Positions 43,294-53,266 of a stretch of 64,000 nt of DNA are shown one piece after another. Origin of the DNA: Chersky-840 sp963848335 (GTDB taxonomy: Bacteria > Actinomycetota > Acidimicrobiia > Acidimicrobiales > UBA8190); assembly GCA_963848335.1 (NCBI GenBank), contig CAWKDD010000001.1, forward strand, positions 1,116,001-1,180,000. Reading direction: 5' to 3'. A model generated the notes under the pieces. It saw only the letters and a list, made by a program, of their open reading frames with translations, made no database searches and had not been told where the DNA came from. The stretch's first letter is position 1. Each line of letters starts with the position of its first letter. Made by a program: the position numbers and the translations under genes.

Positions 43294-45670
43294 TCAGGCT
43301 GATCCACCTGAGCGGTGCTTGGTGTCGAACCCAAGACTCGCGTAGCCAGGCAAACGCTTTCCATGCATCCGAGCCAACACGGGAACATCGAAATCAACGT
43401 AATCGTGTACCTCGATACTTGTTTTTTCCGGCAAGGGCCGAAGGACCCGCCCGACGTACTGGATGATCCGGCCCTTGAACGCGAGAGGAAAGGCCAGAAA
43501 TAGCGTGTCCAATGGAGGACAGTCGAACCCCTCACCCAAGAGTCCGCCGGTGGCAACGAGGAGGAGTCCTCCTCCAGGGAAAGTCTGGTTGAGCTTCCCG
43601 ACCACCTCCCTTCGTTGCTTCTTGGGCATCCCACCGTAGAGGACGTATGGATCGAGGCCGACCTGACGGAGACCGTCGGCGATGGTTTCTACATGTTCGG
43701 TCCATTGAGCAAGAACCAAGCAATTCCTGCCTTGGTGAACTGCCATGAGCACGTCGTTACAGATCTGCTCTGTTCGCTCGTGGTCTTCGACGATCCCCCG
43801 GAAAATGTCCTGGATTCCGAGGTCCTCTGATTCTGGAACCGAGTGCTTGGTGCTATGAACCACGAGCTCGAGTCGGGCAAGGGAGGTTGCGTCGTTCCTT
43901 GCTCCGATCCGGTGACGAATGGGACCGCAATACATCGTGATCAAGCCCTGCAACCCATCTCGCCGGTATGGGGTTGCGGTCAGTCCCGACCAGCGTCGCA
44001 CCGGGAGCTGCCGCACACAGCGCTTGAAGGTCACCGCCGGCACGTGATGGCACTCATCGACGACAACCAAACCGTAGCGGAGCCCCAACTCCGCTAGATC
44101 CTCCCGGCGAGCCAATGACTGCGCTGTGGCGATGTCCACGAGCCCCCGGGCCTTTCGACGCCCGCCCCCGAGCTGGCCGATCTGTTTCTGCTCGAGACCA
44201 AGGTGTTCGGCGAGGCGGTCGCGCCACTGCTCCACCAGCGGCTGACGGTCCACGATCACGAGGGTAGGTATCTTGTGGTGCGATATGAGCGCACACGCGA
44301 TCACGGTCTTGCCCGTGCCCGGTGGCCCGATAAGAACTCCCAGATCGTGCTGAGCCAGAGCGTCGAAGGCCGAGCGCTGTTCACCATTGAGCTCCGCTGT
44401 AAAGACAAAGTCCGCAGGCTCCGGATCAGGGCAAGCATCTGCCACCACCAGACAGCTTCCAGCCTCGGAGATGATCCTTGCAGCTTGCGCCGTGATCCCA
44501 CGTGGGATCAGGAGACGGTCGAGGGTTTCGTCGTAGCAGCGGACGAACCTGGGGGTATTCCAGGTGGAAAACCGCAGACGTTCCTTCTCGTAGTACGCAG
44601 GGTTGTGCAGCGAGGCCGCGTGTTTGAGCGACCAGCAGAGCAGGGGGGATTCCAATGCGCTCGATGCTCATCATGGCGCCCGCGCTGGCCACGATCTGTT
44701 CTGGCGGCGTTGGCGACCCCGAGGTCGATGGTCTTCGATAGGTGGCATCTTCGGGTCCGGCTCCGATGGGTGGGATCGACCGGGCAATGTCGGCCAATGC
44801 CTTCGGAGAAACGCAAGCCAGAGACGAAAGAAAAGCCCACTGGTCCTCGAACGGCTCAAGCTTCGAGGGATCGAGGAAGACCGTCGTCTCGCGTTTGCGG
44901 CACTCACCGTTCAGCGGGAGTGCGATGAGATTGCCGAATGAACCCTTAGGCATGAAGTCTTGAGCGGGGAAGAGGCGGTCATAGCTGGCGAGGTCGAGTT
45001 CCGCTCGGATCGTCATCGCCTCGCGAAGAAGATGTGCACCGACCTGGCGCGCCAGCGAAGCAGCGACGGGACCGGAGAAAAAGCTCCAGACGTGAGCACC
45101 GTCCCCCGATCTCGAGCGCTCCAGAGCGACCGGGATGCCCGCCGCCCGAGCCGCGTCCAGGTACGCGAGCGCATCGAGCAGCCAGCCCGCACCGTCGAAG
45201 TCACAGACAAGGAGTCTGCATGCATCGCCCCTGAGGAGCGGGTATAGCCCGGCATGGACCTCGCCTGAAAGGTGCGACCCGACGACCTCATCTGAAAAGG
45301 GAAGGTATTCCCGGGACGGCTTCGTTGAATTCGCCCAACCACCGCGGACAGCAGGGCTCCAGCCGGCCTTGGCGCTGCGGGGGTTCTCCCAGCGCCGAGC
45401 ATGAACGTCTTCCCGCCCCACAAACAACGATCGGAATACTGCGATCTTTGCCTCTCTCGGCGAGTGGCGATCCACGGTGACCGCGGCGCCGTCGGCGTCA
45501 CCCTCATTCTCAACAAAGAGCGTGGGCTCCCACGGCGAGACCGCTTCATCGCGTGTTCCAACGCCCAGAAGGCCTCGGAGGCGGTCATTCTCGGCGCGTA
45601 ACTCCACGAGCTGCCGACGTAACTCGTTAATCCCATCCGCATCCGAGTCGGTCGATCGGAATTCAGCCAT
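43294..45670 (-). CDS. TOTE-type archaeo-eukaryotic primase-helicase fusion (one frameshift)
   Basis: A protein of about 792 residues in two frames. The N-terminal half has a leucine-zipper-like helix (INELRRQLVELRAENDRLRG) and an archaeo-eukaryotic primase fold. Primase motifs are CRLLVCDFDGAGW with Asp157/Asp159, RSRSGDGAHVWSFFSG with His193, and LASYDRLFPAQDFMPKGSFG. The C-terminal half is a superfamily II helicase: Walker A GVLIGPPGTGKTVIA, DECHH box, LTATPYRRD, and QYVGRVLRP. An extra base near 44630 separates them; the alternate frame supplies SLKHAASLHNPAYYEKERLR. From memory, such fusions are called TOTE conflict systems and are thought to act in defence. Confidence 0.85.
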
Positions 45671-45985
45671 CAATCGTCACCAGGCGATATCTGTGGACAA
45701 CGGAGTTGCAACCCCACTCGAAGGCTACGGGACCACGAAGAGATGCCCGAGCTGGTCGGAAAAGTTCGGGACTCGGGCCTCGTCGAGGTGAAGAAGGAGG
45801 TCCTCAACCTGGAGCACGGGCCTTTCGAAGGCGCCGCCTGCTCCTGGACCTCCCCGTGCCGAAAATCTGATCCAGGCCGCCGACCAGGAGTTTCTCTCGG
45901 GAGGCTCGTTAGGGCAATAACCCATGACAGCCGCCACCATCGCGACTACTCCGCCTCACTCCAAACCGGGTGGTCGAGCACGATG
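45671..45985. other. Gap with no supported gene
   Basis: No convincing coding frame. A minus-strand frame at 45725-45940 (71 codons) has no family features or ribosome site. The stretch separates the primase-helicase start from the second toxin-antitoxin pair. Confidence 0.5.
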
Positions 45986-46291
45986 CTAAACGGCGACTCC
46001 TTCCGGGGTGATGTCGATATGGAAGCTGATGCCCAGACGTGAGGCCAACCGACTGAGCGTGTCGAGCGAGGGCGTCACGTCTCCGGACTCCAAGCGGGCC
46101 ACGGCTGGCTGCTTCATACCCAGCTGGCGGGCGAGGGCGGTCTGGGTCAGCTGGTGGTCAACCCGATATCCAATGACGCGAATGGCAACCGCGCCGGCAA
46201 AGGCTGTGCGGTCCCACTCAGCTCGGAACTCTGGGTCTCGGAGAGACTCCTTTCGCACTACTTCGGCGTTCTTCATCTCGCTGATCTTCAT
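45986..46291 (-). CDS. XRE-family antitoxin (HigA type)
   Basis: A roughly 101-residue helix-turn-helix protein; ATG 46291 is preferred (MKISEMKNAEVVRKESLRDP). The HTH is QLTQTALARQLGMKQPAVAR with recognition helix LESGDVTPSLDTLSRLASRL. The N-terminal charged tail probably contacts the toxin. It is the second gene of a toxin-first pair, as in HigBA systems, and follows the toxin's stop directly. It likely binds the palindrome at 46628. Confidence 0.88.
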   Translation of the reverse strand: MKISEMKNAEVVRKESLRDPEFRAEWDRTAFAGAVAIRVIGYRVDHQLTQTALARQLGMKQPAVARLESGDVTPSLDTLSRLASRLGISFHIDITPEGVAV

Positions 46292-46293
46292 AG

Positions 46294-46620
46294 TCACTCC
46301 TCAACATCGCTGAGTCGACTTGTTGCCAACCGAACGGCTCGGTCAAAGCCTTTCGCATCCACCTGGGCTTCCGGGCCGATAGCAGCGATCACGAACGTGT
46401 CACCATGGCGCTGATAGAGAGGACGCACCCGGCTCCGCCCCCCTCGCGGGCGCAACTCGCGCAGCGACTTCGACCCTCGCACCGCGCTCTGATGTGGGTA
46501 GGGGAGCACCGGTCCGTAGGTTTCGAGCTTCTTCACCGCATTGTCGAGGGCGTTGCGATCGGCAACCGAGAGCGAGCGGTGCTCCGTCTCGGCTCCAGGG
46601 TGATAGACGACATCCCACAC
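46294..46620 (-). CDS. RelE/HigB-family toxin
   Basis: A 108-residue toxin. It starts MWDVVYHPGAETEHRSLSVA; the core is KLETYGPVLPYPHQSAVRGS, then SLRELRPRGGRSRVRPLYQR and DTFVIAAIGPEAQVDA, the usual phage Gp49-like/HigB pattern (L-x-E-L-R-x-x-x-x-x-x-R-x-x-Y). Members cleave mRNA on the ribosome. Gene order toxin-antitoxin and close spacing to the XRE gene support the pairing. An operator lies just in front of its start. Confidence 0.87.
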   Translation of the reverse strand: MWDVVYHPGAETEHRSLSVADRNALDNAVKKLETYGPVLPYPHQSAVRGSKSLRELRPRGGRSRVRPLYQRHGDTFVIAAIGPEAQVDAKGFDRAVRLATSRLSDVEE

Positions 46621-46627
46621 CGCAGTA

Positions 46628-46647
46628 TTATAACACTGACGTTATAA
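46628..46647. promoter_or_regulatory. Perfect 7-bp inverted repeat at the higBA-like promoter
   Basis: TTATAAC-ACTGAC-GTTATAA starts eight bases upstream of the toxin start codon. The AT-rich arms overlap any -10 region, so binding of the XRE antitoxin would block transcription. Confidence 0.75.
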
Positions 46648-46699
46648 GTTGCAAAGATATGAGGGTATGCGGCGGTCCCAGTCGGAAACTGTGTTCGCC

Positions 46700-47500
46700 C
46701 GCGACCGACCACTGGCCCACCCCCTGGGCAACAACTGGGGGCACCGCCGAGTAAAGAACGACGAGCGTGACGCCAAGGACTTGGCGGCCATGCTGCGGCT
46801 GGGTCGGCTGGCCGAAGGCTGGATCGCTCCCCCTGAGACCCGAGAGCTTCGTGAGCTCGTGCGTTACCGCTTTGGACTGGTGGGACACCGCAGTAGCTGC
46901 AAGGCACAGGTCCACGGGGTGATGGCCAAGAACGGCATCCTGGCTGCCATGGGCGACATGTGGGGACAGGGAGGGTCCGCCCAGCTCGACGCCCTCGAGC
47001 TGCCCAGGGCCTATGCCACGCGTCTGGACTCCCTTCGGGATCTGATCGCCTTCTTGGACAACGAGGTCGACATCTTCGACCGCTACATCCACCACCAGTT
47101 GAAGGACGACCCTGGCTACAACGCCATCCAGAAGGTCGACGGCATCGGGAAGATCCTCGGCGCCATCTTCGTGGCCGAGATCGGAGACCTCCCCCGCTTC
47201 CCGTCGCCGAAACAGCTGTGCTCCTGGGCCGGGCTCACCCCCAAACACCGGGAGTCCGACGAGAAGGTCAGGCGAGGACCGATCACCTAGCAGGGATCTC
47301 CCCTCGTGCGCTGGGCGGCCATCGAGGCCATCAGCAAGTACCGGGGCGGAGAGAAGCTCAGGGCCGACTACCTCCGCATCGCCGAGCACGCCGGGAGATT
47401 CAAGGCCCGCGTGGCGGTGGCCAGGAAGCTCCTGACCCTCGTCTACTACGGGCTCCGAGACGGCGAGATCCATTGTCTCGAATCCCACGAGGCCGCGTGA
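46700..47500 (+). pseudogene. IS110-family transposase remnant
   Basis: The N-terminal DEDD part is cut off: homology begins about AHPLGNNWGHRRVKNDERDA, so the first catalytic Asp/Glu region is missing. The middle and the helix-hairpin-helix region remain (IQKVDGIGKILGAIFVAEIG, KQLCSWAGLTPKHRESDEKV). A TAG at 47288-47290 replaces the usual Lys after R-x-x-I-T. Beyond it QGSPLVRWAAIEAISKYRGG continues in frame to 47500. Two independent lesions make it inactive. It lies just across the operator from the toxin gene. Confidence 0.88.
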
Positions 47501-48170
47501 GCGGACGGACACGCACCAGCGCGAGCTCGACTATCCCCGTGGACCCCCGACACCTTCGGCGGGACCGAGTATTTGATTGAGCCCGCTGGGACGTGGCCGA
47601 ACCCCATCATGTCCGGACATCGACGAATGTATGGCTGGCGACCTGCGGGTGCCCCACTCAGTCACCCACACCTTGATGGGAACTAACCGCCTCACATAGG
47701 CGTCGTCCTCGGAAGAGGATGCGCCGCTCCTCGCCGGCGTCAACGCCAAGCCTTCGGTGGCTCCGCCAACGTTGACCCCGGCTCGATCGCTGGCGCGCGC
47801 CCTCGAGCGGGACGACGCCTTGGCTCTCAGGAACAAGAAGCCTCGCTGGATCCGTTGACCGGCCCCGCTCCTTCATGTACGGGGCGATGCGTGCCCAATG
47901 TCTTCATCTGCGTCCGACAGGTTGTACTCGATTCGGGTAACCGAACCGACTGGTGACCCGCGCAGTATTCTGCTCGGTCCGGCTCGGTGACCTTTGCCTA
48001 AGCGCCAAGCAGGAGCATCATTTGCAACTTCAGCTTGCCGAGTTCCACCTGCTCGAATACGTAGTACGCCCGTTCACAAGAAGCCCCTCACAGGGTGGGG
48101 GAATCCTCGGTCCCACCTGGACGGTGGCGTAAAGTTCCGCAACGACTATCGGTGAAGGTGAAGCAACACA
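47501..48170. other. Gap with no supported gene
   Basis: About 670 bases between the IS110 remnant and the LPXTG gene. Small frames on both strands lack features. The left part is probably the IS110 tail; the right part contains the LPXTG promoter and a GGTGAAGGTG ribosome-site candidate at 48151-48160, before 48171. Confidence 0.5.
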
Positions 48171-50507
48171 ATGCGGACACGAGCAGACGCTCCTCTCCCG
48201 GGTCGCCTTCGGCATCTAGCTCTGACGCGCCTCCTGCCAGCGGTTGTTGTGGTGATCGCTGTGTTCAGTGGCCTACTCTCCGTGAGTACCGCCCCGGCGC
48301 AGGCCGAGGGTAGCGCCAACCTGTTTCCCGGGAACCCCGCTCCGACCTGCACCACGAACTCGGCCGGGGGGAGTTGTCGCGCCAACATCGAATGGCGCAC
48401 CAGCTCCTACGGACCGACCGGGGGAACCACCATTCCACGGCGCGACCTCTTCTACGTCTACATGACGGCAGGCCAGGTTCTTTTGATGGGATCGTCGGCC
48501 GTCGGGGTCACAAGCGGGGCAACCGAGGGCGACATCGTCGTCTACAACCCGGGTGTCATCACCGCCTACGACGAGTCGCCTCTGCCGGCACTCGTGACCG
48601 CTGGCCCCGGGGCGAACGGCTTTTCCTGTGACGCCCAGCGCACCTCGTCGGGGAACGCCGCCCAGGGCCAGCTGACGACGCGCACCGAAGAACTGGCCGG
48701 TCCCCAGGCCGTTACCGGCGGCGGCAACCCGACCGGCTACGTGCCGTGCTCGTATACCGCTCCGGTGACCGGCCTCTACAACGTGGCCTTCTTCGGCCCC
48801 GACGGTCCCAACACCGATGTCGATGGCAGCATCGGCGCCGACATCGGGCTGACCCAGGCCATCGACACCAACGCGGCGCAGGGCTCATCGGTGGCGGCGT
48901 GGGACCTCACCGTTCGCGATTCGGCTACGACCACCACCAACGATAACGGTCGCATCTTTCTGTATGCCTATGACGCCTTCACGGGAGGTAACGGGCTCCC
49001 GCTCAACTCAACTCTCTATGTCACAACGCTCGACGGATTCCTCTACAAGACGGACCTGCGCGGCCTCGACCCGAACGGCTTCATGCTGTACGCCAACGAC
49101 GAGGGCTTCTTGAACCCTGACGGGACGATCCTCGACCACGACGTCGAAGGGACGACCGACAGCGGGCAGCTCACCGCACTGGCCGGAGGCACTAATTTCG
49201 CCGCACCCCAGTACCCCATTTCCTTTTCGCCCCTGGACCCGGCCACTTTGGGGGCGCTCAACATTCCCACCAGTGCCGCCTTGGCGAGTCTGAGCGGGCT
49301 GAACTTTGCGGGATCCTCCAGCGGGAACACGAGCCTCATCAGCCAGGGCGGAACGTTCTCCTTCACTTCGACCACCGCCACCAACTATCAGCTCGTCATC
49401 AGTCAGAATGGAACCAACTTCGATCCCACACTGGCGACCAATCGGGTCATCCGCGGTGTGGGCCTTGCCGGCGTCAACACGGTCCACTGGGACGGCAACG
49501 ACAACACCGGGACCCCGTTCCCGGTCGGAAACGACTATCCAGTCCAAGTCGAGATGCAGTCCGGTACTTATCACTTCCCGCTCCTCGACGCCGAGAACAG
49601 CACGCTCGGTGGCCCGACCTTTACCTTGCAGAACCCGCCTGGCGGGGTGTGCCCCTTCTCGAATACGAAGTGCACCACGGCCTTCTACGACGACCGTGGC
49701 TATCACTCGAGTGGGCCCGGTGGCGGCGACGTCGGCACGTTCAACAGCGTCCTATGCGGCGTCAATCCACCGACCATCCCCAACGGCGACCCGGTGACCG
49801 GGTTCGACTCGTCGAGCGACCAACGAGCCTATGGGCAGGACACGGGCGGCAATGCCAACGTGCCTTGTCAGAATGGCGGGACCGGGTCATTCGGTGACGT
49901 GAAGGGTCTCGACCTGTGGACGTACTACCCAAGCAACGCCAGCAATGCGACACTGAATATCGTCGATCCCGCTCCGGCGATCTCACTCACCAAATCGGCG
50001 CGCGTGACCGATGTGAACGGCGACGGCAAGACTGACCTGGGCGACACCATCGCCTGGTCCTTCCTCGTCACCAACACCGGAACGGTCACTTTCACCTCGG
50101 TGGGGGTGAGCGACTCCACAGCCGGGGCGGTGACGTGTCCGAGTTCGACGCTCGCCCCAGGGGCCTCCGAGACATGCACGGCCGATGCGGCTCACACCAT
50201 CACGCAGACTGACGTCAGTGCTGGCGTCGTGAACAACACGGCCACCGCCCACGGCACCCCGCCCTCGGGACCGGTAGTGACCTCGCCAACCTCGTCGACA
50301 TCGACCCCGGTAGAGAATTCGCAGACGAACCCAGCGCCGACCCCCGTGAAGAATTCACAGACGACTCAATCGCCGTCAGCCCTGCAGGCGCTTCCCTCAA
50401 CTGGAATCGAGTCACTCGGCTTTGAGATATATAGCGGTCTCATACTGGTCGGTGCGGGTGTGGCAAATCTGATCGTGAGCCGACGTCGGCGACGCGCCAG
50501 CCCCTAG
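48171..50507 (+). CDS. LPXTG-anchored surface protein with DUF11-like domain
   Basis: A 778-residue cell-wall protein. A signal peptide (RLLPAVVVVIAVFSGLLSVS, cleavage after A-Q-A) leads to a roughly 550-residue extracellular region of unknown fold rich in Gly, Thr and Asn. Residues about 605-700 form a DUF11/DUF7507-type beta domain (SLTKSARVTDVNGDGKTDLG, TIAWSFLVTNTGTVTFTSVG). The C-terminus has the sortase motif LPSTG (about 741-745), a hydrophobic helix and the tail SRRRRRASP. It is likely displayed on the wall as an adhesin or matrix protein. No sortase gene is in the window. An ATG in context GCAACACA-ATG is used. Confidence 0.88.
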   Translation: MRTRADAPLPGRLRHLALTRLLPAVVVVIAVFSGLLSVSTAPAQAEGSANLFPGNPAPTCTTNSAGGSCRANIEWRTSSYGPTGGTTIPRRDLFYVYMTAGQVLLMGSSAVGVTSGATEGDIVVYNPGVITAYDESPLPALVTAGPGANGFSCDAQRTSSGNAAQGQLTTRTEELAGPQAVTGGGNPTGYVPCSYTAPVTGLYNVAFFGPDGPNTDVDGSIGADIGLTQAIDTNAAQGSSVAAWDLTVRDSATTTTNDNGRIFLYAYDAFTGGNGLPLNSTLYVTTLDGFLYKTDLRGLDPNGFMLYANDEGFLNPDGTILDHDVEGTTDSGQLTALAGGTNFAAPQYPISFSPLDPATLGALNIPTSAALASLSGLNFAGSSSGNTSLISQGGTFSFTSTTATNYQLVISQNGTNFDPTLATNRVIRGVGLAGVNTVHWDGNDNTGTPFPVGNDYPVQVEMQSGTYHFPLLDAENSTLGGPTFTLQNPPGGVCPFSNTKCTTAFYDDRGYHSSGPGGGDVGTFNSVLCGVNPPTIPNGDPVTGFDSSSDQRAYGQDTGGNANVPCQNGGTGSFGDVKGLDLWTYYPSNASNATLNIVDPAPAISLTKSARVTDVNGDGKTDLGDTIAWSFLVTNTGTVTFTSVGVSDSTAGAVTCPSSTLAPGASETCTADAAHTITQTDVSAGVVNNTATAHGTPPSGPVVTSPTSSTSTPVENSQTNPAPTPVKNSQTTQSPSALQALPSTGIESLGFEIYSGLILVGAGVANLIVSRRRRRASP

Positions 50508-50708
50508 GAATCCATCACCACTGACGGGGCCGTCGACCACCCTCGAGGCTGTCGTCAGTGCGCGGTACCACCTCCCAGGGACCGACTGACCGCGAGTGGT
50601 GAACTGAGCCATCCTGTAAGTGCCTTCGGTTCCGACTGGCCTAGAGATCGGAGCGACCATGGGGGGAGGGCGCCCGGTACTCGGTGATCCCGACCGCACC
50701 GGACCGTC

Positions 50709-50756
50709 GGCGTGACACCGGGGCCGCGGGTCATCCGTTGGCTCCGGTGTCACGCC
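50709..50756. repeat. Long hairpin downstream of the tyrosine recombinase gene
   Basis: Perfect 13-bp arms GGCGTGACACCGG / CCGGTGTCACGCC, extended by a G-T pair and three more base pairs, with a 14-base loop. It starts 15 bases after the recombinase stop. No U-tract on the minus strand follows, so it could be a terminator or a recombination site. Confidence 0.7.
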
Positions 50757-50770
50757 CGGTATTGCTCCGG

Positions 50771-51673
50771 TCAGGCGCCGCCCGCCACGAAAGCAGTGAC
50801 GATGTAGCTGGCATGGCGGTCCAGATTGTTGCGGGCCCGGTCGTAACGAGTGGTGGTCCTGGGATCGGCGTGCCGGGCGGCGATCTGCACGTCCCGGAGC
50901 GGTACTCCGGCATCGAGGGCAGCGGTGATGAAGCTGTGGCGCAGTGAGTGCGGGGAGATGTGTTTGGTCACCCCCGCTTGCCTCGCCAGGCGCCGCACGA
51001 TCCGGGTGGCAGCGTGGCGGTTGAGGCGGTTGCCGGCCCGGGTGAGAAGAAGTGGCCCTGCCTTGCGTTCCCCGGCCGCCAGGTCGACGGCCCGGGGGAC
51101 TCGAGGAGGAAGGGGGATGATGGCCAACTTGGACCCCTTGCCCAGGACCGTGACGGTCCGGTGCCCCCGCTCGAGCGAGAGGTCCTCCGCATCGATGGAG
51201 CATGCCTCCGACACCCGCAGGCCGAGCAAGCCGAGCAGACAGGCAAGGGCGTGGTCAACCGGGCTCCCCGCCGCGCCCTGGGCTACGAAGGCACTGAGCT
51301 CCATGCGGTCGAGACCCAAGGTGGTGGACTCGGTGTCGATCTTCGGACGCCGGACGTACTCCGCCGGGGAGTGCTCGAGCAGTCCGTCTAGAACGGCGAT
51401 CCGATAGAAGCCGGCCACCGTGGACAATCGCCGGCCGATGGTGGCCCGAGACAGTCCTCGGTCCTCCATGGCCCTCGCCCACAGCTCGACGTGTCCACGT
51501 CTCACAGCAAAGACCTCGAGGTCCATCTGGGCACACCAGGAAAAGAACTGGCGTAGATCGGTGGCGTAGCTCGTCCTTGTCGGCCCTGAGTACCGTGCCA
51601 GAAAACCAGCCACCGCCAGGCGGGCCTCGTCGAACAAGACCGGAGTCGGGCTGACAATCGTCGTCGTGGACAT
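50771..51673 (-). CDS. Tyrosine recombinase/integrase (XerD-like)
   Basis: A 300-residue phage-type integrase. The N-terminal SAM-like core-binding domain is at about 15-105 (FLARYSGPTRTSYATDLRQF). The catalytic domain has Arg153 in LLGLLGLRVSEACSI, Lys in VLGKGSKLAIIPLP, His242 and Arg245 in SPHSLRHSFITAAL, His268 in IAARHADPRTT and the nucleophile Tyr277 in TTRYDRARNNLDRHA. Intact. The ATG has AAGGAGG seven bases before it. It may have moved the surrounding segment; it is 12 kb from the tRNA-Gly att repeat, so a link to that island is only possible. Confidence 0.92.
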   Translation of the reverse strand: MSTTTIVSPTPVLFDEARLAVAGFLARYSGPTRTSYATDLRQFFSWCAQMDLEVFAVRRGHVELWARAMEDRGLSRATIGRRLSTVAGFYRIAVLDGLLEHSPAEYVRRPKIDTESTTLGLDRMELSAFVAQGAAGSPVDHALACLLGLLGLRVSEACSIDAEDLSLERGHRTVTVLGKGSKLAIIPLPPRVPRAVDLAAGERKAGPLLLTRAGNRLNRHAATRIVRRLARQAGVTKHISPHSLRHSFITAALDAGVPLRDVQIAARHADPRTTTRYDRARNNLDRHASYIVTAFVAGGA

Positions 51674-52026
51674 GGAAGAACCTCCTTGTTGGTGGGCCTT
51701 CCATTGCGCCTCTTGGGGCGCCTTTCGTCGATACCGTGCGGTGCGCGCGTGGACTTCTACACCGAGAGCCGCTCACCCGGGAGGTGCAGCGACTGCTGTC
51801 GACGGTGATCGATAACCCTTGATTACCGTGCGCCGTCAGACGCCCATGCCAAGGGGTCGGACCCCATCCGACTCCGGCACATCCCGGTCGGACCACCCAG
51901 ATACACGTGTTCGACCGGGAACTGCGATCATGTGCGGGGTAATGGGTCTGGTCCGCGATGAGTTTCAGAGTCGCCGAGTCGTCTATCTCGGCAATGCCTG
52001 ACATCTACCCTGGGGAGGAGACCGCA
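51674..52026. other. Divergent intergenic region
   Basis: About 350 bases between integrase and the DHFR-like gene. It holds the integrase ribosome site, the DHFR-like gene's GGGGAGGAGA site and no credible gene. Confidence 0.5.
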
Positions 52027-52672
52027 ATGTCAAGTGTTCGGGTCCACAACTTCTCGGTTTCGCTCGACGGCTTCGGCACCGGCGAGGGCCAAAGCCTCGA
52101 AGCGCCGTTCGGGCATGCCGGCACCAGGCTTCACGAATGGTTCTTCCCCACCAGAACCTTCCGCGAGATGCAAGGTGGGAACGGAGGGAGCGCCGGCATC
52201 GACGACGCCTTCGCGAGCAACTGGAGTACCGGCGTCGGCGTGGAGATCATGGGTCGGAACAAATTCGGGCACCGAGCGCGGCCCCTGGGCTGACGAGGCG
52301 TGGAAAGGTTGGTGGGGCGACAATCCGCCCTTCCACACGCCGGTGTTCATCCTCACCCACCATCCGAGGCCCACAATCGAGATGCAGGGAGGGACGTCGT
52401 TCGAATTCATCGACGCGAGCCCGGCCGAAGCTTTGGAGGTAGCTCGGCTGGCGGCAGGCGGGCTGGACGTCCGAATCGGCGGAGGGCCATCGACAATCCG
52501 CCAGTTTCTTGCCGCAGACCTGATCGACCACATGCATATCGCGATCGTGCCGATCGTTCTCGGACGCGGGGAACGCCTGTGGGATGGCCTCCAGGAGCTC
52601 GAGCAGCGCTTCAACATTGAAGCGGTCAGCTCGCCCAACGGCGTCACCCATCTCACGTTCACCCGCCGATAG
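52027..52672 (+). CDS. Dihydrofolate reductase-like (RibD C-terminal) protein (one frameshift)
   Basis: About 215 residues, fold of the DHFR/RibD-C reductases. It starts with ATG 52027 after GGGGAGGAGA and opens VRVHNFSVSLDGFGTGEGQS. The middle VEIMGRNKFG is the usual M-G-R-x-x-F/Y motif; the frame then shifts. One extra G at about 52267 is enough: the next frame gives GPWADEAWKGWWGDNPPFHT, then VFILTHHPRPTIEMQGGTSF and GGPSTIRQFLAADLIDHMHI. It binds NADPH and reduces an unknown small molecule; such stand-alone proteins are common in soil actinobacteria. Confidence 0.85.
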
Positions 52673-52680
52673 TGCACCGC

Positions 52681-52844
52681 CCGCAACTGCCGGTTCTGTG
52701 CGCTCTGACGGGGCCAGCCCGACCAACCTTAGGTCGATCGAGATACACCCGGTTCAGGGTGGGCGACGAATCGTCTGCCGGAGCCGAATCAGTCCGAAGA
52801 TGACGGACTCGCCTCCGACCTGACCCACGCGATATCAATCAGCG
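52681..52844. repeat. Dispersed repeat segments A and B, left copy
   Basis: Segment A (52681-52727) matches the reverse complement of 58110-58153. Segment B (52752-52844) matches 57997-58087 directly, nearly without change. Between loci B is inverted relative to A. No coding potential seen. Confidence 0.75.
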
Positions 52845-53266
52845 ACGCGAACACTGCGCATGTCGCTATCCGACGCGGTTACCCGTATCCGGTGCAACCC
52901 GTCGGAGGCATGGAAGAAACGAGGGGCGCATACCCCCGCCCACCCATGAGAAGGGTCGGTGTCAAGAGGGACGGCAGTTAGACGTAGCTCCTGGTAGAGG
53001 AGTCGCGCCGACCCGCAGACGGGGTCACGGTGGAGCGCCCGGAGCGCGCGGAAGCGCGCCAGGACGAACGATCGTGATGCCGGCGAGGACCGGCGCATGA
53101 TCTTCATGGAGCGAAGTCTTGACGGAGTTGGTCTCGCAACCACCCATTCGGTCCCAATCGGGACGCACGACGTCAAATGCGAAAGCCGGGCTGTCTCACT
53201 CGAATATTCGGCGCCATCAGGCGCGCACGGGGATACCTCGGACTCGCCCGGCCGATCTGACCAATC
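52845..53266. other. Gap with no supported gene
   Basis: Roughly 420 bases between the repeat and the IS110 remnant. No frame with family features on either strand. Possibly decayed mobile-element DNA. Confidence 0.45.

Noticed and set aside
47531..47876. Small minus-strand frames downstream of the IS110 remnant
   Set aside because: No ribosome site, motifs or conserved composition; probably non-coding flank.
50709..50756. Hairpin as an integron attC site
   Set aside because: The arms lack the conserved attC core ends (the RYYYAAC/GTTRRRY pattern), no cassette array follows and the recombinase lacks an obvious IntI insert. Kept only as an unexplained hairpin.
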